The notes under the pieces were generated by a model. The model had not been told where the DNA came from. It did no database searches and was given only the letters and a program-made list of their open reading frames with translations. DNA of 64,000 nt, taken from contig WNNJ02001602.1 of NCBI GenBank assembly GCA_012934845.2, forward strand, positions 248,001 through 312,000. Reading direction: 5' to 3'. Below, piece by piece: positions 10,498 to 22,610 of the stretch (position 1 is its first letter; each line of letters starts with the position of its first letter). The translations under genes and the position numbers were made by a program. The stretch is from Pomphorhynchus laevis (lineage: Eukaryota; Acanthocephala; Palaeacanthocephala; Echinorhynchida; Pomphorhynchidae).

Positions 10498-11085
10498 TTA
10501 TTTTAATAAATCGTCTATTATTTATTAAACAATTCAAAAAAATTGATTTTTATTTTTAATTTCAATTTAGAATTTTAACTTTAAATAAATTATATAAAAT
10601 CTTATCTAATAATTATTTATTATTTCAGAAACATTTATTTTTTTAATATAAATAATATTATATTATTATTTCATAATATAATGATATATTATGTAATTAT
10701 TTAAATGTTATCTCACGTTAATTTTAGCTCAGTTAGCTAATCTGATTTATTATAAATAAAATATTAGTTCTTAATATTATTTTTAAAATATTAGAAATAG
10801 TGTGTTTCGATACAAATGATTTGATTATCATAATTCATCACTGCAATTTCTGCATACACACAAAAATTACAGCATGATTTATAAATGGATTATATATTTT
10901 AAAGCATAGTGTATGCGAAATAGAGCTATATTGAATTTGGTAAATTGAATTAAACAATAAAGTGAAAAAATGGTTTGTAAAAAGTAAAAGATAATTATTA
11001 TTATTCCAATACATACCAAAGCCAAAAGGCTATTCAGGCAGAGTCCAAAAAAAATAAAACAAAAGCAAATGGTCAGTCAACGTAG

Positions 11086-14070
11086 CTAATTAGGGTATTC
11101 CAGTGGTAGTGTTGAATGGCGGCATTGTTCATGTATCCATTTGTAGCATCGTGATTTAAACGTTCTCAAACTGGGGGCTGCAACGACTTCCTCAGGCAAC
11201 GAATTCCACATGTTAATTCCTCTCCTTGAGAGTCTATACACTTTTGGTAATCTGCCAAATCTAAATTTATACAAGACTCTGCTATGTCCCCGCAACTGAT
11301 CTACCCGCCTAGTGATTACATCGGTGGGATAACCTACCACATCATTCGACATATGCCATATACATAGCATTTCCAAGGATATGAACCTCTCACGTACCGA
11401 CAACATCCCAATACGACTTAGACGTACATAATAGTCAATACCACTTAGCCAATACAGAGCCTCGATCCGCGCCTAAGAATAGACTCCAGGTCTAATAGTT
11501 CTTGCTTAGTGACAGGGAAACAAGCCTGAATGCAGTACTCAAAGTGTGGCATGACGAGGGAGATGAATAAGCTCTTAAACATGTGACAGCTTAACCTGAG
11601 GAATGCATTTTTAATACAATATAAAGCCCTAGTAGCTTTACCTAGAAAGAAGTCGGTGTTCAACTTTGTTTTCAAGGATCTATGGACAATAATCCCTAAA
11701 TCCTTATGATGAGACACTTCCTTTAAGACCATATCTCCAATAAAGTACCTTAGAGTTTCAATAGGGCGACCTAGTTGCATGAGGACACATTTATCAACAT
11801 TCAACCGTAGTCCGGTAGAATCGCACCACTTGATCAGGGAGTTTAGATCATTTTGTAACGATACTCGATCAGCAGGACTTCTAATGATCGACCAAATCTT
11901 TAGATCGTCTGCAAACGCTAGATGAGAGCATGATAAGCGGAGTAGCAGATCATTAATGAAGATTATAAAGAGCAGTGGGCCAATGACTGATCCCTGCGGT
12001 ACGCCAGAATTAATATTTACCGAATAAGAAAACACGCCCCCCACACAAACTCGGAAAGACCTATTCGATAGAAATTCCCTGACCGACTCACAAATATATG
12101 AATGAAGTCCATAGTGATACAGTAAAGACACTATGCCGTCGTGTGGTACCCTATCAAAAGCTTTCGAAAAATCAAGGAATACTGTATGAACCTGAAACCC
12201 AGCCCCCAGAGCATCAGCCCATTTTTCACGCGCAGTTAGTAGGTTAGTAAGGCATGAACGTCCGATCCTGAAACCATGTTGAGATTCAACCAATATGTGA
12301 TTACGATCCAAATGATCCCTGATTCTACTAGCAATGATTCTTTCTAAAAGTTTGCAGAATACGCTAGTTAAGCTAATGGGTCGAAAGTTCGCGCAAAAGC
12401 TAGCAGGATGCTTTTTGGGAATAGGAACCACAATTGCACACTTCCAACTGTCAGGAATCCAAGATGTATCTAAGCTGTATCTGAAGAACATAGTTAAATC
12501 ATTGCTCAGTTCGTTCGCTAGGGATTTGACGAGTAAGGGGGCAATATTGTCTGGTCCCGGAGATGTAAACGAATCGAGCTTCATTACCTCGTTCAACACC
12601 TCATCCACTCTGAGTGGACGAACACAACACCGATGAGCAACCGGAACATACTTCCAACTAAAGTCATGCAGTTTGTTAGAGGTCAAACCCTGTACCAAGA
12701 AGCCATCAGCTAAATGTTGGGCGATTAGAGACGGATCGGTCAAAGTTTCAGTTGGCATTTGGATTGAGCTAATTGTGGCGACAAGAGTTCTGTTGTTTCT
12801 TACATAAGACCAATATCTCCTAGGATTCAAAGATGCATCCCTGGCGATACTATCTTCGTACGAATAGCGTTTCTGAAATTTTAGCCGATTGCATAAGTTC
12901 CGAGAGTCGACGTAGGCCCGTTTTGAAGCAGAAGAACGCCTAAATTCGCGCCACAATTTGTTGCGGGATCTTACAGCATCAAGAAGCTCTCTGTCGAACC
13001 AAGGAGGATGTCCATGCTTGAACTTGCAGGCACGTAGCGGAGCAAAGATATCAGAAATTCTCATCAATTCATCATGGAGCAGATCAAAGACTACAGGAAC
13101 CTCCAAACCGAAGTGGATACGAAGACTATCACAGATACCTTTTGGGAAGCTTGCAGCTAGTTGACTAGCATCAACACCTACCCAACAACGTTTTTTAAAA
13201 TTAGAGTTTTGTGAGGCTCTGTTGAACAGCGACAGCCGCATAGAGAGTACACAGTGATCGCTATTGCCAATTGGTGCGTCATAACGAACAACTGAAACGT
13301 CACCCAAACACTTAGTAAAGACCAAATCGAGTAAAGAAGGCGTCCCTGTCACACAAGTAGGTTCTTTAATATGTTGAACTAGTAGCATCTCAAGTAACAT
13401 AAAGTCACTCAGTACTTTCCTAATTCAACGAATTTGTCGTGAATGACTATTTTTCCAGTCTATTTGGGGGATATTGAAGTCACACAGGAGCAAGATCAGG
13501 GGATACTAAGATAAACTCAGCAAATGTGGTTTAAGAGAGCCAAATCTTAATTCATAGGACGGAGAACTGTAAAAACACAGAATCGGGATCGTTGACCATT
13601 TCCCAGTGTAAAAGCAAGACCTTCAAAGGAATAACAAATATCGTCGCGAAAAGCAGAGATATTCGATACCAGGAGACTATTTCGCACATACGGCTACCCC
13701 ACCTCCACGTTTACCACACGAGCGATTCGAACGTATTAGAAAATAGTTAGGGATGGCAACACAATCATCCAAAATGTTAGAATGTAGCCATGTTTCGGTT
13801 ATTCAAAATACATCAAAACGTTTCGAAGCAATTATGAATTTAATTTCAGAGAACTGAGCCAGCCAGGAGACTACGAACATTTGAATAACCGACAAAAATG
13901 TTCGTATAATGGGAAAATTTGACACGCTCGGTGACACTATCGAAGTCTACTAGTTTTCCTACACACGAACCATCACTACTAAAGAGGTCTGACTCTACAG
14001 AAGTAAGGGATGCCACCGGACAGTCGGACGCCACTTGACCACCCGAAAAATCCGGATACATCGGTTGCAC
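11086..14070 (-). pseudogene. LINE-A copy 2 ORF2 (endonuclease + RT), broken
   Basis: One long frame, 13,400-11,445, covers the endonuclease end (LLDLVFTKCLG, PIGNSDH), linker, RT and part of the thumb. RT motifs seen are FRPISLTSVFCKLLERI, FLDFSKAFDRVPHDG, SGVPQGSVIGPLLFIIF, LAFADDLKIWS and HHKDLGI. The C-terminus continues in another frame at 11,406-11,086. The N-terminal part is at 14,070-13,846. Between 13,400 and 13,846 the endonuclease carries a TGA and a frame change also present in copy 1. The RT active site residues look intact, but the enzyme as a whole cannot be made. Confidence 0.92.
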
Positions 14071-15490
14071 TCATCACTTTCCAGCCGTCGATGCAGCTCG
14101 TTGAAAGCCTCGTGTCTTCTCAAACGATCTGCAGGAGATAAATCACGGAGTAAATGAAAATCAGAGCGCGATAATCTAAATGCATGCTTGAGTAGGAAGT
14201 CAACATGATCTTTTGAGTCTAGAACAACTTTTAAAAGTCTAGGTCTATCTGAAAGTTTCTTGCCTAAACGAAAAACTCTTCGAACTTTAAGACACTTCGC
14301 AACATCCACATCGCTCTGGAGAAACATCGTTGAAAACATCGCGCGAATATGTACAATATCTTCATCCAGTCTACTTTAGGGATTATTACTGAGAGATTCT
14401 TCAACACCGCTAACGATAACGTTTAACTCTATTCTGGACTTAAATTGTCTAGAGCTAAATTGTTTAGAGCTAGCAGACGGAATTAATAAAGAATGAGTCT
14501 CAGGGGTAATTGATGGATGTTGATGATTTGGAGGAATCACTGCATGTTGTTTATTATTTGGAAGGCTAACTATTTGTCGTAGATTATCTATAGGCCTAAC
14601 TATAATCTGACTAGCCTTTGCAAGATCCTTAACGCTCTCAATAACGGGGCTACTAGAGGAGCAACACATAAACTGCAGCGGGGATGCAGTTGCTGCGGGT
14701 AAGCACAAGGACGCTCACTACAATCGCTACCTAGAGGACAGTTTTGAGAACAATCACTGCCCGAGGAAGTGTTAACAGGAGTTGACAAATCAACATTTGC
14801 ATGCTTGAGGGCGGAACATTTGTTATCTACATCAAGACCGACGCTGCTCGAGTCCAATATATGGGGATGAACAATAGAATCCAAGACAGGAAGTTGTTTG
14901 AAGGAGTAATCCATCACATTAGTCTCATGCAATGCATCCCTAACGAAGCATTGAGTTGAATTGTTATTGAAGGGTATGATTGAACGATCGCTCATTTCTA
15001 ACTTCGACTGCTGCGTGAGAGAATGATTGAGTACATGAATAGCATTATTGGTTCCTATCTCAGATAATTTTGGAGTGGCCGAAACATCATCAATCCCTGA
15101 CGACGAGCTGCTTGACTTTCTGAACGCTTCTGAACTCCGTTCTGGTTCGTTAATACTATGATCTTCCCCATCGTTGTGACTGTTTGAATCTGCGTTCCTC
15201 TTTAAACCATTTATTGATACTTGCTCGTCACAATGGCCCTTGAACAACAAGGAGAGCAATTCGGAGGCACAGAACCCACAAACAAAATCCCTAGACAGTA
15301 GAGATTTCGTCAGACAGGATGGAACGTTGACAGCTGTCCATATGTCGCATCCAGATCTGCTGCAAGAGACCTCGTGTTGCTGATACCCAGAGGAGGGGCT
15401 TGCTAATTTTGGTACAGTCTGATTGCGAGTACCGTTAATCTGCTGACTTGCTAAGCATTTTTTCGTTTCTGTCTTCTTTGTTCTTGCCAT
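13995..15490 (-). pseudogene. LINE-A copy 2 ORF1 (PHD-like zinc finger + RNA-binding part)
   Basis: The best start is the ATG at 15,490 (MARTKKTETKK). Residues ~35-75 hold a cysteine cluster (CSRSGCDIW...FVCGFC) like the PHD-type finger of CR1-group ORF1 proteins. A long Ser/Asn-rich linker follows to about 14,710. The C-terminal part, after frame changes, runs 14,339-13,995 and holds RPRLLKVVLDSKDHVDFLLKHAF, typical of LINE ORF1 proteins. It overlaps the start of ORF2 by ~75 bp. It is broken into three frames. Confidence 0.8.
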
Positions 15491-15600
15491 CGATTGTTGT
15501 GTCAACTCGCTTCGCTCGTTGTAATCGAATAATTGTGTGTTTAAGCTTGTGTGTTCGTTGGGATTGCTTGTAAGTAGTTGTGTATTGTAAGTAGTAGCTT

Positions 15601-16465
15601 GTAAGTAGTAGTTGTATAGTCGATGTGAATTAATATATTATTATTAATCTCCTGATCCTTGTTTTGAAAGTTGGCGTCTTTAGAGTGAATTGTATGTTAT
15701 TTTATTGTATGTTTATTAGAAACCAAATTTTTTTAAGGTGAATGACTGATAGAAACGATATTAAACGTTTTTTATTCTTCTGTGGGTTTTGAGTAGTCAG
15801 GATCGATATTGGGTTTCGGGTTTCAAGTGTATATTCATCAATTGTATGTTTATAAGAAATCAAATTTTTTTTAGTTAATTAAAGTAAAATAAGTACAACG
15901 GATAACACTAATGGAGTAGAAGTGCGTTAAGAAGAGATTAAATCAAGGATAAGCAGATTAAATGTTGAAAAATAGAAATGATTACGGGAAAGATATACCT
16001 TAAAATGTAGTTGAAAATTAAAACAGCACTTTATTAACGGTTGTGAATAGAATAAAGTTCGCAAACGATTGTCTATAATAGCCAAGTATTTATCAAACTA
16101 CTCTTAATGTGGATTTGCATTGAATAATTTTCATAAACTATTTTTCAAACACAACATTTTCTATTAAATTTCACGTTATCCGGTACTTAGTTTATTAAGT
16201 ATATGCAATCGAACACAATCAAACCTATTGATCTATGGATCAATTCAGTTCATCAATAAACAAAATGATATATTTAAAGATACACATCCACTAATACACG
16301 TTCAACTTATTATCTTTACATTAGTTTGATAACGTGCTTAGCACAGACGAATAATTCAAATCAGTTAACATAGTATGTGTATTTGCATTGATTTAAAAAT
16401 ATTTCAATCTTAAGATTTTCTATTACAGTGTTTTTCATCTTATATGCGAGTGTTGCATTAAATAG
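15601..16465. other. AT-rich spacer without recognised genes
   Basis: No coding frame, RNA gene or clear repeat was recognised. Two short runs of TGTATGTTTAT-type text (15,710 and 15,842) suggest a local duplication. Confidence 0.4.
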
Positions 16466-17415
16466 AATAGAATAGAATTTATTTAGAGCGGCCTTTGTGG
16501 TAAATAGAACCATTTACAGGCCCACTATAAAAATTAAAAGACAAGTTTACGTCCGATGAATGTTTGAACTTGTATGTAGAGTTATCGAATTGATTGCGAC
16601 TGAAAGTGTTATTTTAGTTCGTTTGCAAGAAGTATGGCGATCAAGGAAGTTTTGAAGTGTTTAAGCGACGTCAATGATTTTGTGTCTCGAGGAAGTTTGT
16701 TCCAAAGGCGTGGTGCAGCGATGGTGAACGCACGATATTCGTGATTACCGTTGTGACGGGGGACGAAAAGCGAGTAGGAGCGATGACTTCTTAGGGAGAG
16801 ACCAGTCGTCATATAGGATGCGCTATCAGGAAGATATAGATAAGGAGGGTTGTGCCGGAATTTGATTTGCCATGCAAGTGTGAGAATTTGAGAGGTTATG
16901 CGGCTCGGAATGTCGAGCCAGTTAAGGATGCGGAGGGTGTTGGAGATGTGGTCGTACTTGCGAAGGCGGAAGATGACTCTAGCAGCAGTGTGCAGAATCC
17001 TTTGTAAATAGTGAAATTGATATGGTGGACAGTTTACGAGAAGACCTAAGAAATATTCTAGACGAGGCATGAAAAGGCTGGAGATTAAAATAGCTGTCGA
17101 TTTGACGTCGAGGTTTCTACGGACACTTCGGATGTCACGGAGGATGAGGGAGTATGAACTGATATTGCTACGAATGAAAGGCAGAAACGAGAGATTATTG
17201 TCAAAAGGGACACCGAGGATTGTCATGATAGTCACTTCTGGCAGACGGAAATTGTGTATGCATACTGGAAAATCGAGGGTGTAAGAGTGGCGCGGTGTTA
17301 TCCACATCATGTTAGATTTCTCGTTGTTTAAAAACATACGGATTGAACAAAGATATGCGTGAATAGCAGAGAGGCAAGACGATGCATCGGAAGCGAGGTT
17401 GGATGCAGATGTGAG
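16466..17415 (-). mobile_element. LINE 3' fragment (LINE-B relative)
   Basis: An open frame at 17,337-16,609 encodes the last ~240 residues of a non-LTR RT: MMWITPRHS, LGVPFDNNLSF, LISSLFMPRLEY, LQRILHTAARVIFRL and LWNKLPRDTKS. The order matches LINE-B C-termini at 25.9, 30.8 and 31.5 kb but the sequence is clearly diverged. The 3' end runs into repeated TATTC units (16,460-16,480, minus strand). The RT palm and everything upstream are missing, which is ordinary 5' truncation. Confidence 0.85.
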
Positions 17416-18575
17416 TGTGTATGATGCATATATTACTATATTCTATGTATAGTAAATATGGTCACTATTGCATTGATTATTGTCATCTTGCATTCAATAG
17501 AGTTGCTGTTGAATTGATTATGGTCAGTTTAAAAATAAAAATTAAAAAAATAAAGAATAGCTCTTTTATTTATTATTTAGCAGTTAATATGATTCCTTTT
17601 ATATGACATGTTCAAATATCTAAACATGTTGCGACAATATCCAATACAGTCTTGTGGGGATATTTCATAGAATAAAATAATATATAATATAATTTTAAGT
17701 TGTGCTTCTGAGCACCTATTTCTGCTTAACAAATTTTCCATTTACTAAATAAGTTCTTAATTGAATTGAGAAAAGGACACTATGGAGAGAGATAATTGGT
17801 AATTAATTCAGAGAAATCTAAACCGCGGTTATGGTGAATCCTTGCATTATAAAGAATGATAACATGATTTCTTATTTTGGTTTCATCACATGCAGCTTTT
17901 AATTCATGCAGCTTTTCATCACATGCAGCTTTTCATATTATATCCAATTTAATAAAACTTTATTTATGAGAACAACCATAATGTGAAATATATTTGAAAC
18001 TAAGAATATTCTTAAAATATAAATAGATCGTTCGAGTTATTAGAATAAACACCAATAATAAAGGATAACATAATTTCATGTTCTATCCACGAAAATTAGC
18101 TACAGGCAAGGAAATTGACTAATTCCACAATTGAATTTTCTTTTGTGTCTTATACTATTTGCATTCCATTGAAATAATCTAAATAAAAAACACCAAGTTA
18201 CAAAAATTACTTGGCGGTGCGAAGAAGCGTGCATCGGTGATTTTAATAAATAAAATATTTTTATCAACTTAGATACATAGATTGTGAAAAATAAAGTTTA
18301 TGATTCTTTCAGGCAAAAGAGAAAATAATATTATAAGGGTAGATAAGAAAAATTAATTAACATTAATATTTTTTAATTATTAATTAATTTTATTTAATAA
18401 ACTAAAATTAATCAATTTAGTGCAGGAGCACTGGATCATTTGAAATAAATTATATATTTTATATCACTGCATGTAAATCTTAGGGATTATTTGGAGATTA
18501 ATTAATTAATTAACAATTGTACATTAACAAGAGAAAGTGTGCAGATAAGAGATAATAAAAAATATAGAAAAATAA
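17416..18575. other. AT-rich spacer without recognised genes
   Basis: Low-complexity AT-rich sequence with a short repeat CATGCAGCTTTTCATC near 17,890-17,935. The small frames present have no recognisable motifs. Confidence 0.4.
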
Positions 18576-18610
18576 ATATTTGGTATTTTTATTTTCTGAC
18601 TTTACAGAAG

Positions 18611-18697
18611 TTATTGAGAAGTCGGAGCTAATTCATTTTGTAATACACTGCATTATACTTATTCATATCAGGCAATTAACTTCTTGGACGATTGAGA
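18611..18697 (+). repeat. ~88-bp direct repeat, copy 1
   Basis: The block TATTGAGAAGTCGGAGCTAA to GGACGATTGAGAC recurs at 18,975-19,062 with about 10% changes. The intervening DNA (18,700-18,900) is less AT-rich and could be a decayed coding piece on the minus strand, but I cannot name it. Confidence 0.8.
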
Positions 18698-18974
18698 CTT
18701 TGGCTTGCGCCATAAGTTCGCAAATTGAAGTTTTTTTTCTGTATCTAACATTTTATCGTCAAACCCGATGTCACTACTTTTCCAGCCGATATATCTCTAC
18801 ATTTGGCCAGTAGCTTTATCTGGTATAAAGACCGTTGTTGACTTGACTAGTAGCACGCAATGAAGTTGGTGCAATGCGCATAACATAACGAAGGAGTTGA
18901 TATTTATGAACAAAAAATCACCAATCAATAATATGACAGTTTTAATTTAATTATGTTGATTAAATTTCAACTTA

Positions 18975-19062
18975 TTGAGAAAGCAGAGCTAATTCATTTT
19001 TGTAATACGCTGCATTATACTTATTCACATCTGCCAATTAACTTCTTGGACGATCGTGACCA
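18975..19062 (+). repeat. ~88-bp direct repeat, copy 2
   Basis: Partner of 18,611-18,697 in the same orientation. The following 600 bp (19,063-19,680) hold no recognised gene. Confidence 0.8.
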
Positions 19063-19679
19063 ACGTTAAAATTTTTTATATTTGAATTTATATTTTTATA
19101 TTGTGTATTTCGAGCAAAATGATTTTAATATCCTATTGTGGATGTTTATATTTTTTCAATTCAGAATAAACTTGCAATAAATTTATTATAAAATTGTCTG
19201 ATAAGTTTAGGAAATACAAATTCGTACCCGATCGTAGACATTTGTACTGCATTTATATGAACTACATGAGATGATGTGATATGACTGCTTAGATTAGTGA
19301 CTGCATTAAACAAAAATAAAATACTTGTTTATCAATTGAGATTTTGTTCTAGCGTTATATAGCCTTCATTCAAAGTCGACATTGTCGAATTTATCCCAGG
19401 TATTTTCATCCCCAGTGTGGATTTAGTAATCTTAATTAACACTGAATTGATGCGGTCAAGATGGTATATTGCAAGAAAAAATGTTATTGTAAATCGTTAG
19501 GTGGTACCCATTTAAAAATTAATTGGAAAATATAGTCGGCAAACTTAATACTGCAATAATTGTTCACATGTTCAAAATTTAAGTAAAAGATTATTAGAAA
19601 ATTATCTTTATAATAAAAATTTTCATAATGAAACGCTTATGGGATGGAAAGAACGAGAACTAATTCTCTGTCAGAATTA

Positions 19680-19835
19680 TAAAAACTATCAAAATTATTG
19701 CGTCCGTATTAGGCTCTGATACTACCAGCAAATCAAATCAGCTAACTGAATATACGTATTTAATATAGTTCTAAAATTTAAAATTAATAATAACGCTAAA
19801 TCAAAAATTAATAATTAAAAAATAAATAAGATCTG
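19680..19835 (-). repeat. R1 repeat fragment
   Basis: Contains AAATCAAATCAGCTAACTGA followed by TACGTATTTAATATA, the complement of the R1 end block seen in the 6.5-10.8 kb cluster. It is cut off by the tandem repeat that starts at about 19,830. Confidence 0.6.
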
Positions 19836-20575
19836 ATCAAATGCCTCATCTCTGTCACATACCTGATCATACGCTAACATGGGAGTATTTGTTGCAAACA
19901 TTCTATGTCAGCGCCTTTCAATAAAGGGCAGACCAGTTCGCCAACAACGGAAATGTCTATCCCTGCCTGAATGACAATAATCGCTTTGCCATTCGCCAAA
20001 AGTATATCAATATATTTTGCTTTTATTCAGGTATGTGATAGTAAGCACATACGGCGGCTGAAAAAATATCTGAACAAATGCCTCATCTCCGCCGCGTACC
20101 TGATCATACGACCACATGACAGCATTTGTTTTAACCATTTCTCTGTCAGCGCTTTTAATATAGGGCAGACCAGTTCGCCAACAACGGGAATGTCTATCCC
20201 TGGCTGTATGCCAATATTCGCTCTGCCATTCATCAAAGGTATATCAATATTAAGCGACATATTTCTTTTTTTCAGGTATTTTATCGTAAGCACATGCGGC
20301 GGCTGAAAAAGAAGATATGATCAAATGCCTCATATCCGCCGAGAACCTGATCATACGCCCACAAGGCAGCATTTGTTTCAACCACTTCTCTGTCTGCGCT
20401 TTCAATATAGGGCCGACCAGTTCACCAACAACGGGAATGTCTATTCCTGCCTGTATACCAATAATCGCTCTGTTATTCACCAAAGGTATATCAATATTAA
20501 GAGACATGTTTCTTTTTTTCAGGTATGTTATCATAAGCATATACGGCGGCTGAAAAAGAAGATCTGATCAAATGC
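19830..20575 (+). repeat. Tandem repeat, ~247 bp unit, about 3 copies
   Basis: The anchor ATCAAATGCCTCAT (or ACAAATGCCTCAT) recurs at about 19,837, 20,075 and 20,322, with a last partial copy at 20,569. Each unit also contains GGGCAGACCAGTTCGCCAAC-like text and a polypyrimidine tract before CAGGTATG. Frames stay open on both strands in parts, but no family is recognised. The final anchor merges directly into the RT-associated frame at 20,572, so the array may have grown from the edge of that element. Confidence 0.8.
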
Positions 20576-21290
20576 CTCAACATACGGCACCTGATGCAGG
20601 CGCGTTTCTCCAGTCAGTCCCTGCTCTATCAGTCGGTTCAAGGATGAGTGATGATACATTCCGTATCGCATTCGCTTTACGTCTCGGAGCCCCGGTTTTG
20701 CAATCTCACGCATGTCGCTGTGGAATCCAAATAGACTCACTAGGCACTCATTGCCTCAGTTGTTCACGTTCCGCAGCTCGGTTTACCAGGCACTCTTTGG
20801 TTAATTCAATTATTCTGGACGCTCTTAAAAAGGCTCAAATCCCAAGCCGTCTAGAACCTTCGGGGTTGATCCAATCTGATGGCAAACACCCATACAGCGT
20901 GACAATGGTCCCATTGGAATGCGGCAAATTTGAATGTTGTGACTTCACATACGTGGACCGGCTAGCTCTCAATCACCAGGCGACAACTCTAGTAAGAGCC
21001 TGATCAGTAGCAACGTAAGATGAAGGCATAAAGAGAATAAAGTACGATGGAATTTAAGCACTAGTGATGGATTTTATTTCCATTGCCATCGAAACAACTG
21101 GTGCGATGGGGAAGGAAGCATCTAACTTCCGTTTGCTCAGCAAAAAAGCTTCGCCGATTTGTGGACGACCCGATGGTTGGCTCCTTCATAATGCAACGCA
21201 TAAGTACTGCCATACAAATTGGCAATGGTGCATCAGTCCTGGCCTCGCTTACAGAACACTGAATGCAATTGAACGCCTACACTACAAAGG
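20572..21290 (+). pseudogene. Decayed C-terminal region of a non-LTR RT protein
   Basis: 20,572-21,003 is open and contains APDAGAFLQSVPALSVGSRM, RIAFALRLGAPV, a zinc-ribbon-like CRCG...GTHCLSC and RFTRHSLVNSII...LEPSGL. This arrangement is known from the C-terminal part of RT proteins in several invertebrate genomes. The same frame continues after several in-frame stops (21,001-21,045) into FISIAIETTGAMGKEASNF, the usual next block. The RT domain itself is absent. Confidence 0.65.
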
Positions 21291-22371
21291 CATAAAGTTA
21301 TTCATTTTGCTTGCACATTATTATATTGATTTATATATTTTACTATTTTCCGCGACGAACGAAACAGTGCACGTCGGAGCTTCAAAGAGATTGGTAAGTA
21401 AGTTAAAAAGCAACTATGGGGATGGTGGTCTAATGAATTTTGCTTACGAATCGTTCTTGAAGATATGGCCAACGCTGGACAGTCGTCAGGGGGATACTGT
21501 GGATGATCGAGATGATTTTTCTGAACGCTTGGATTGCTCTCTTAATCATTTCTTGTTGGGTTTTCTTAATTCGAAGGGTGTTTTGCGTTTTTACATTGAC
21601 CATGTCGAAGTCAACTTCCAGGGGTTCATAGGTTACGATTGTAATGAAGTATTTATCGAGGCCAGTGATGACACTGTATATGCTCATGAATAAATCAACG
21701 TGGGATCTATCGACGATGCAGATGAACGATCTGAAGACTTGTCTGATAATAGAATCGAAACCGAAAGAGAGTGTGATGATGCTCTTATTGATACCAGAAC
21801 TGGAAACGACAGTGATCAGGATTGTGAGGACACCTGGGCTTATAGTTTAGAGGTTGACACTGTAGATACCATTAATATTGTCGGTTTAATTGATGCTCTA
21901 TCATATAACAGAAGCAATGACTGCAACGGTTATGGGAATGACTACCTTGGGACTATAGCGCTGATGGGGGACGTGGGATATATCAATGATGCAGATGAAC
22001 GATCTGAAGACTTGTCTGATAACAGAATCGAAATCGAAAGAGAGTGTGATGATGCTCTTATTGATAGCAGAACAGAAAACGACAGTGATCAGGATTGTAA
22101 GGACACCTGGGCTTATAGTTCAGATGTTGACACTGTAAATACCTTTAATATTGTCGGTGTAATTGATGTTCGATCAGATAACAGAAGCAATGACTGCAAC
22201 GGTTATGGAAATGACTACCGTGCGACTATAACGCTGATTAAGGACAACAACGATTCTGGAAATTACCACTGCCGTAGTGTGGAAAAAAGAATGGTTCTAA
22301 AAAAGCTTGAGGCTTCCGGTTGTGGTTGTTTCTCTGATACAGTAACGTATTGGAAATTCAAAAGAAAATAA
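21291..22371 (+). pseudogene. Acidic ORF with internal 91-residue duplication, unknown
   Basis: 21,064-21,693 and 21,700-22,371 share one frame and are separated by a single TAA at 21,691-21,693. The second part contains two tandem 273 bp (91 codon) repeats starting near 21,715 and 21,988. Each reads DADERSEDLSDNRIE...ECDDALID...DSDQDC.DTWAYS and is rich in Asp and Glu. The unit length is a multiple of three and the frame stays open across both units. Residues just before the repeats (ASKRLVSKLKSNYGDGG) are unfamiliar. It could be an extension of the RT-associated element or a captured host exon. Confidence 0.4.
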
Positions 22372-22374
22372 TCC

Positions 22375-22610
22375 TTACTACAAATCAAACTTAGTACCAC
22401 TAAACTTCTCTGCTAAGTTCCGAAGGTGTCTCACCTGCGATGGCCTTGGCTGCGGTGTGGAGTTCGGAAGCGTAAGTCCTTTAAGAAGACGGGCAGTGGA
22501 AGGCTCCTTCAGACTGGAAGAACAAAGCTTTGAAGGAGGTGATGTGTTCGAACAGAATGGAGGTATGGAGATCATGCGATAAGACCGCTGGCCTCCGTCT
22601 GCTAGAATCC
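22375..22610. other. GC-richer segment with short frames, unknown
   Basis: The composition shifts to higher GC. The plus strand has an open stretch with CDGLGCGVEFG and ends MEIMR-stop; the minus strand 22,575-22,378 is also open. Neither is recognised. It directly follows the acidic ORF. Confidence 0.3.

Larger units (their letters stand above)
6460..10760 (+). repeat. Cluster of diverged R1 interspersed repeats
   Basis: At least six degenerate copies of one AT-rich ~300 bp repeat lie here. Starts such as TCCTGATG...TTCTGATACATC are seen near 6,840 and 7,960. The middle block TTATTAGTCAATTCATAAAAATTGA is near 6,890, 8,000, 8,385, 9,905, 10,280 and 10,525. The end block ACGTAGACTCAATTAGCTGA is near 6,615, 7,040, 8,560 and 10,730. 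Inverted relatives occur at 19,680-19,830 and 52,590-52,860. No ORF above 60 codons is convincing anywhere in this 4.3 kb. No terminal repeats were identified, so SINE or MITE origin is open. Confidence 0.65.
10996..15600 (-). mobile_element. LINE-A copy 2 (near full length)
   Basis: Same family and strand as copy 1. The order is ORF1 (15,490 leftwards), ORF2 endonuclease, then RT. The 3' end lies in a short TAATAATAAT tract at 10,992-11,006, as is usual for CR1-like elements. The 5' region beyond ORF1 contains repeated TTGTAAGTAGT words (15,567-15,620). Flanks on both sides differ from copy 1, so the two are separate insertions and not a segmental duplication. Confidence 0.92.

Noticed and set aside
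6460-10760. CRISPR-like array in the repeated AT-rich region
   Set aside because: Repeats are diverged, irregularly spaced and ~300 bp long in a eukaryotic genome.
20590-20625. Minus-strand CTGACTGGAGAAACGCGCC resembling a hammerhead
   Set aside because: The core lacks the GA of CUGANGA and no stem II lies before GAAAC; it is inside a recognised coding relic.
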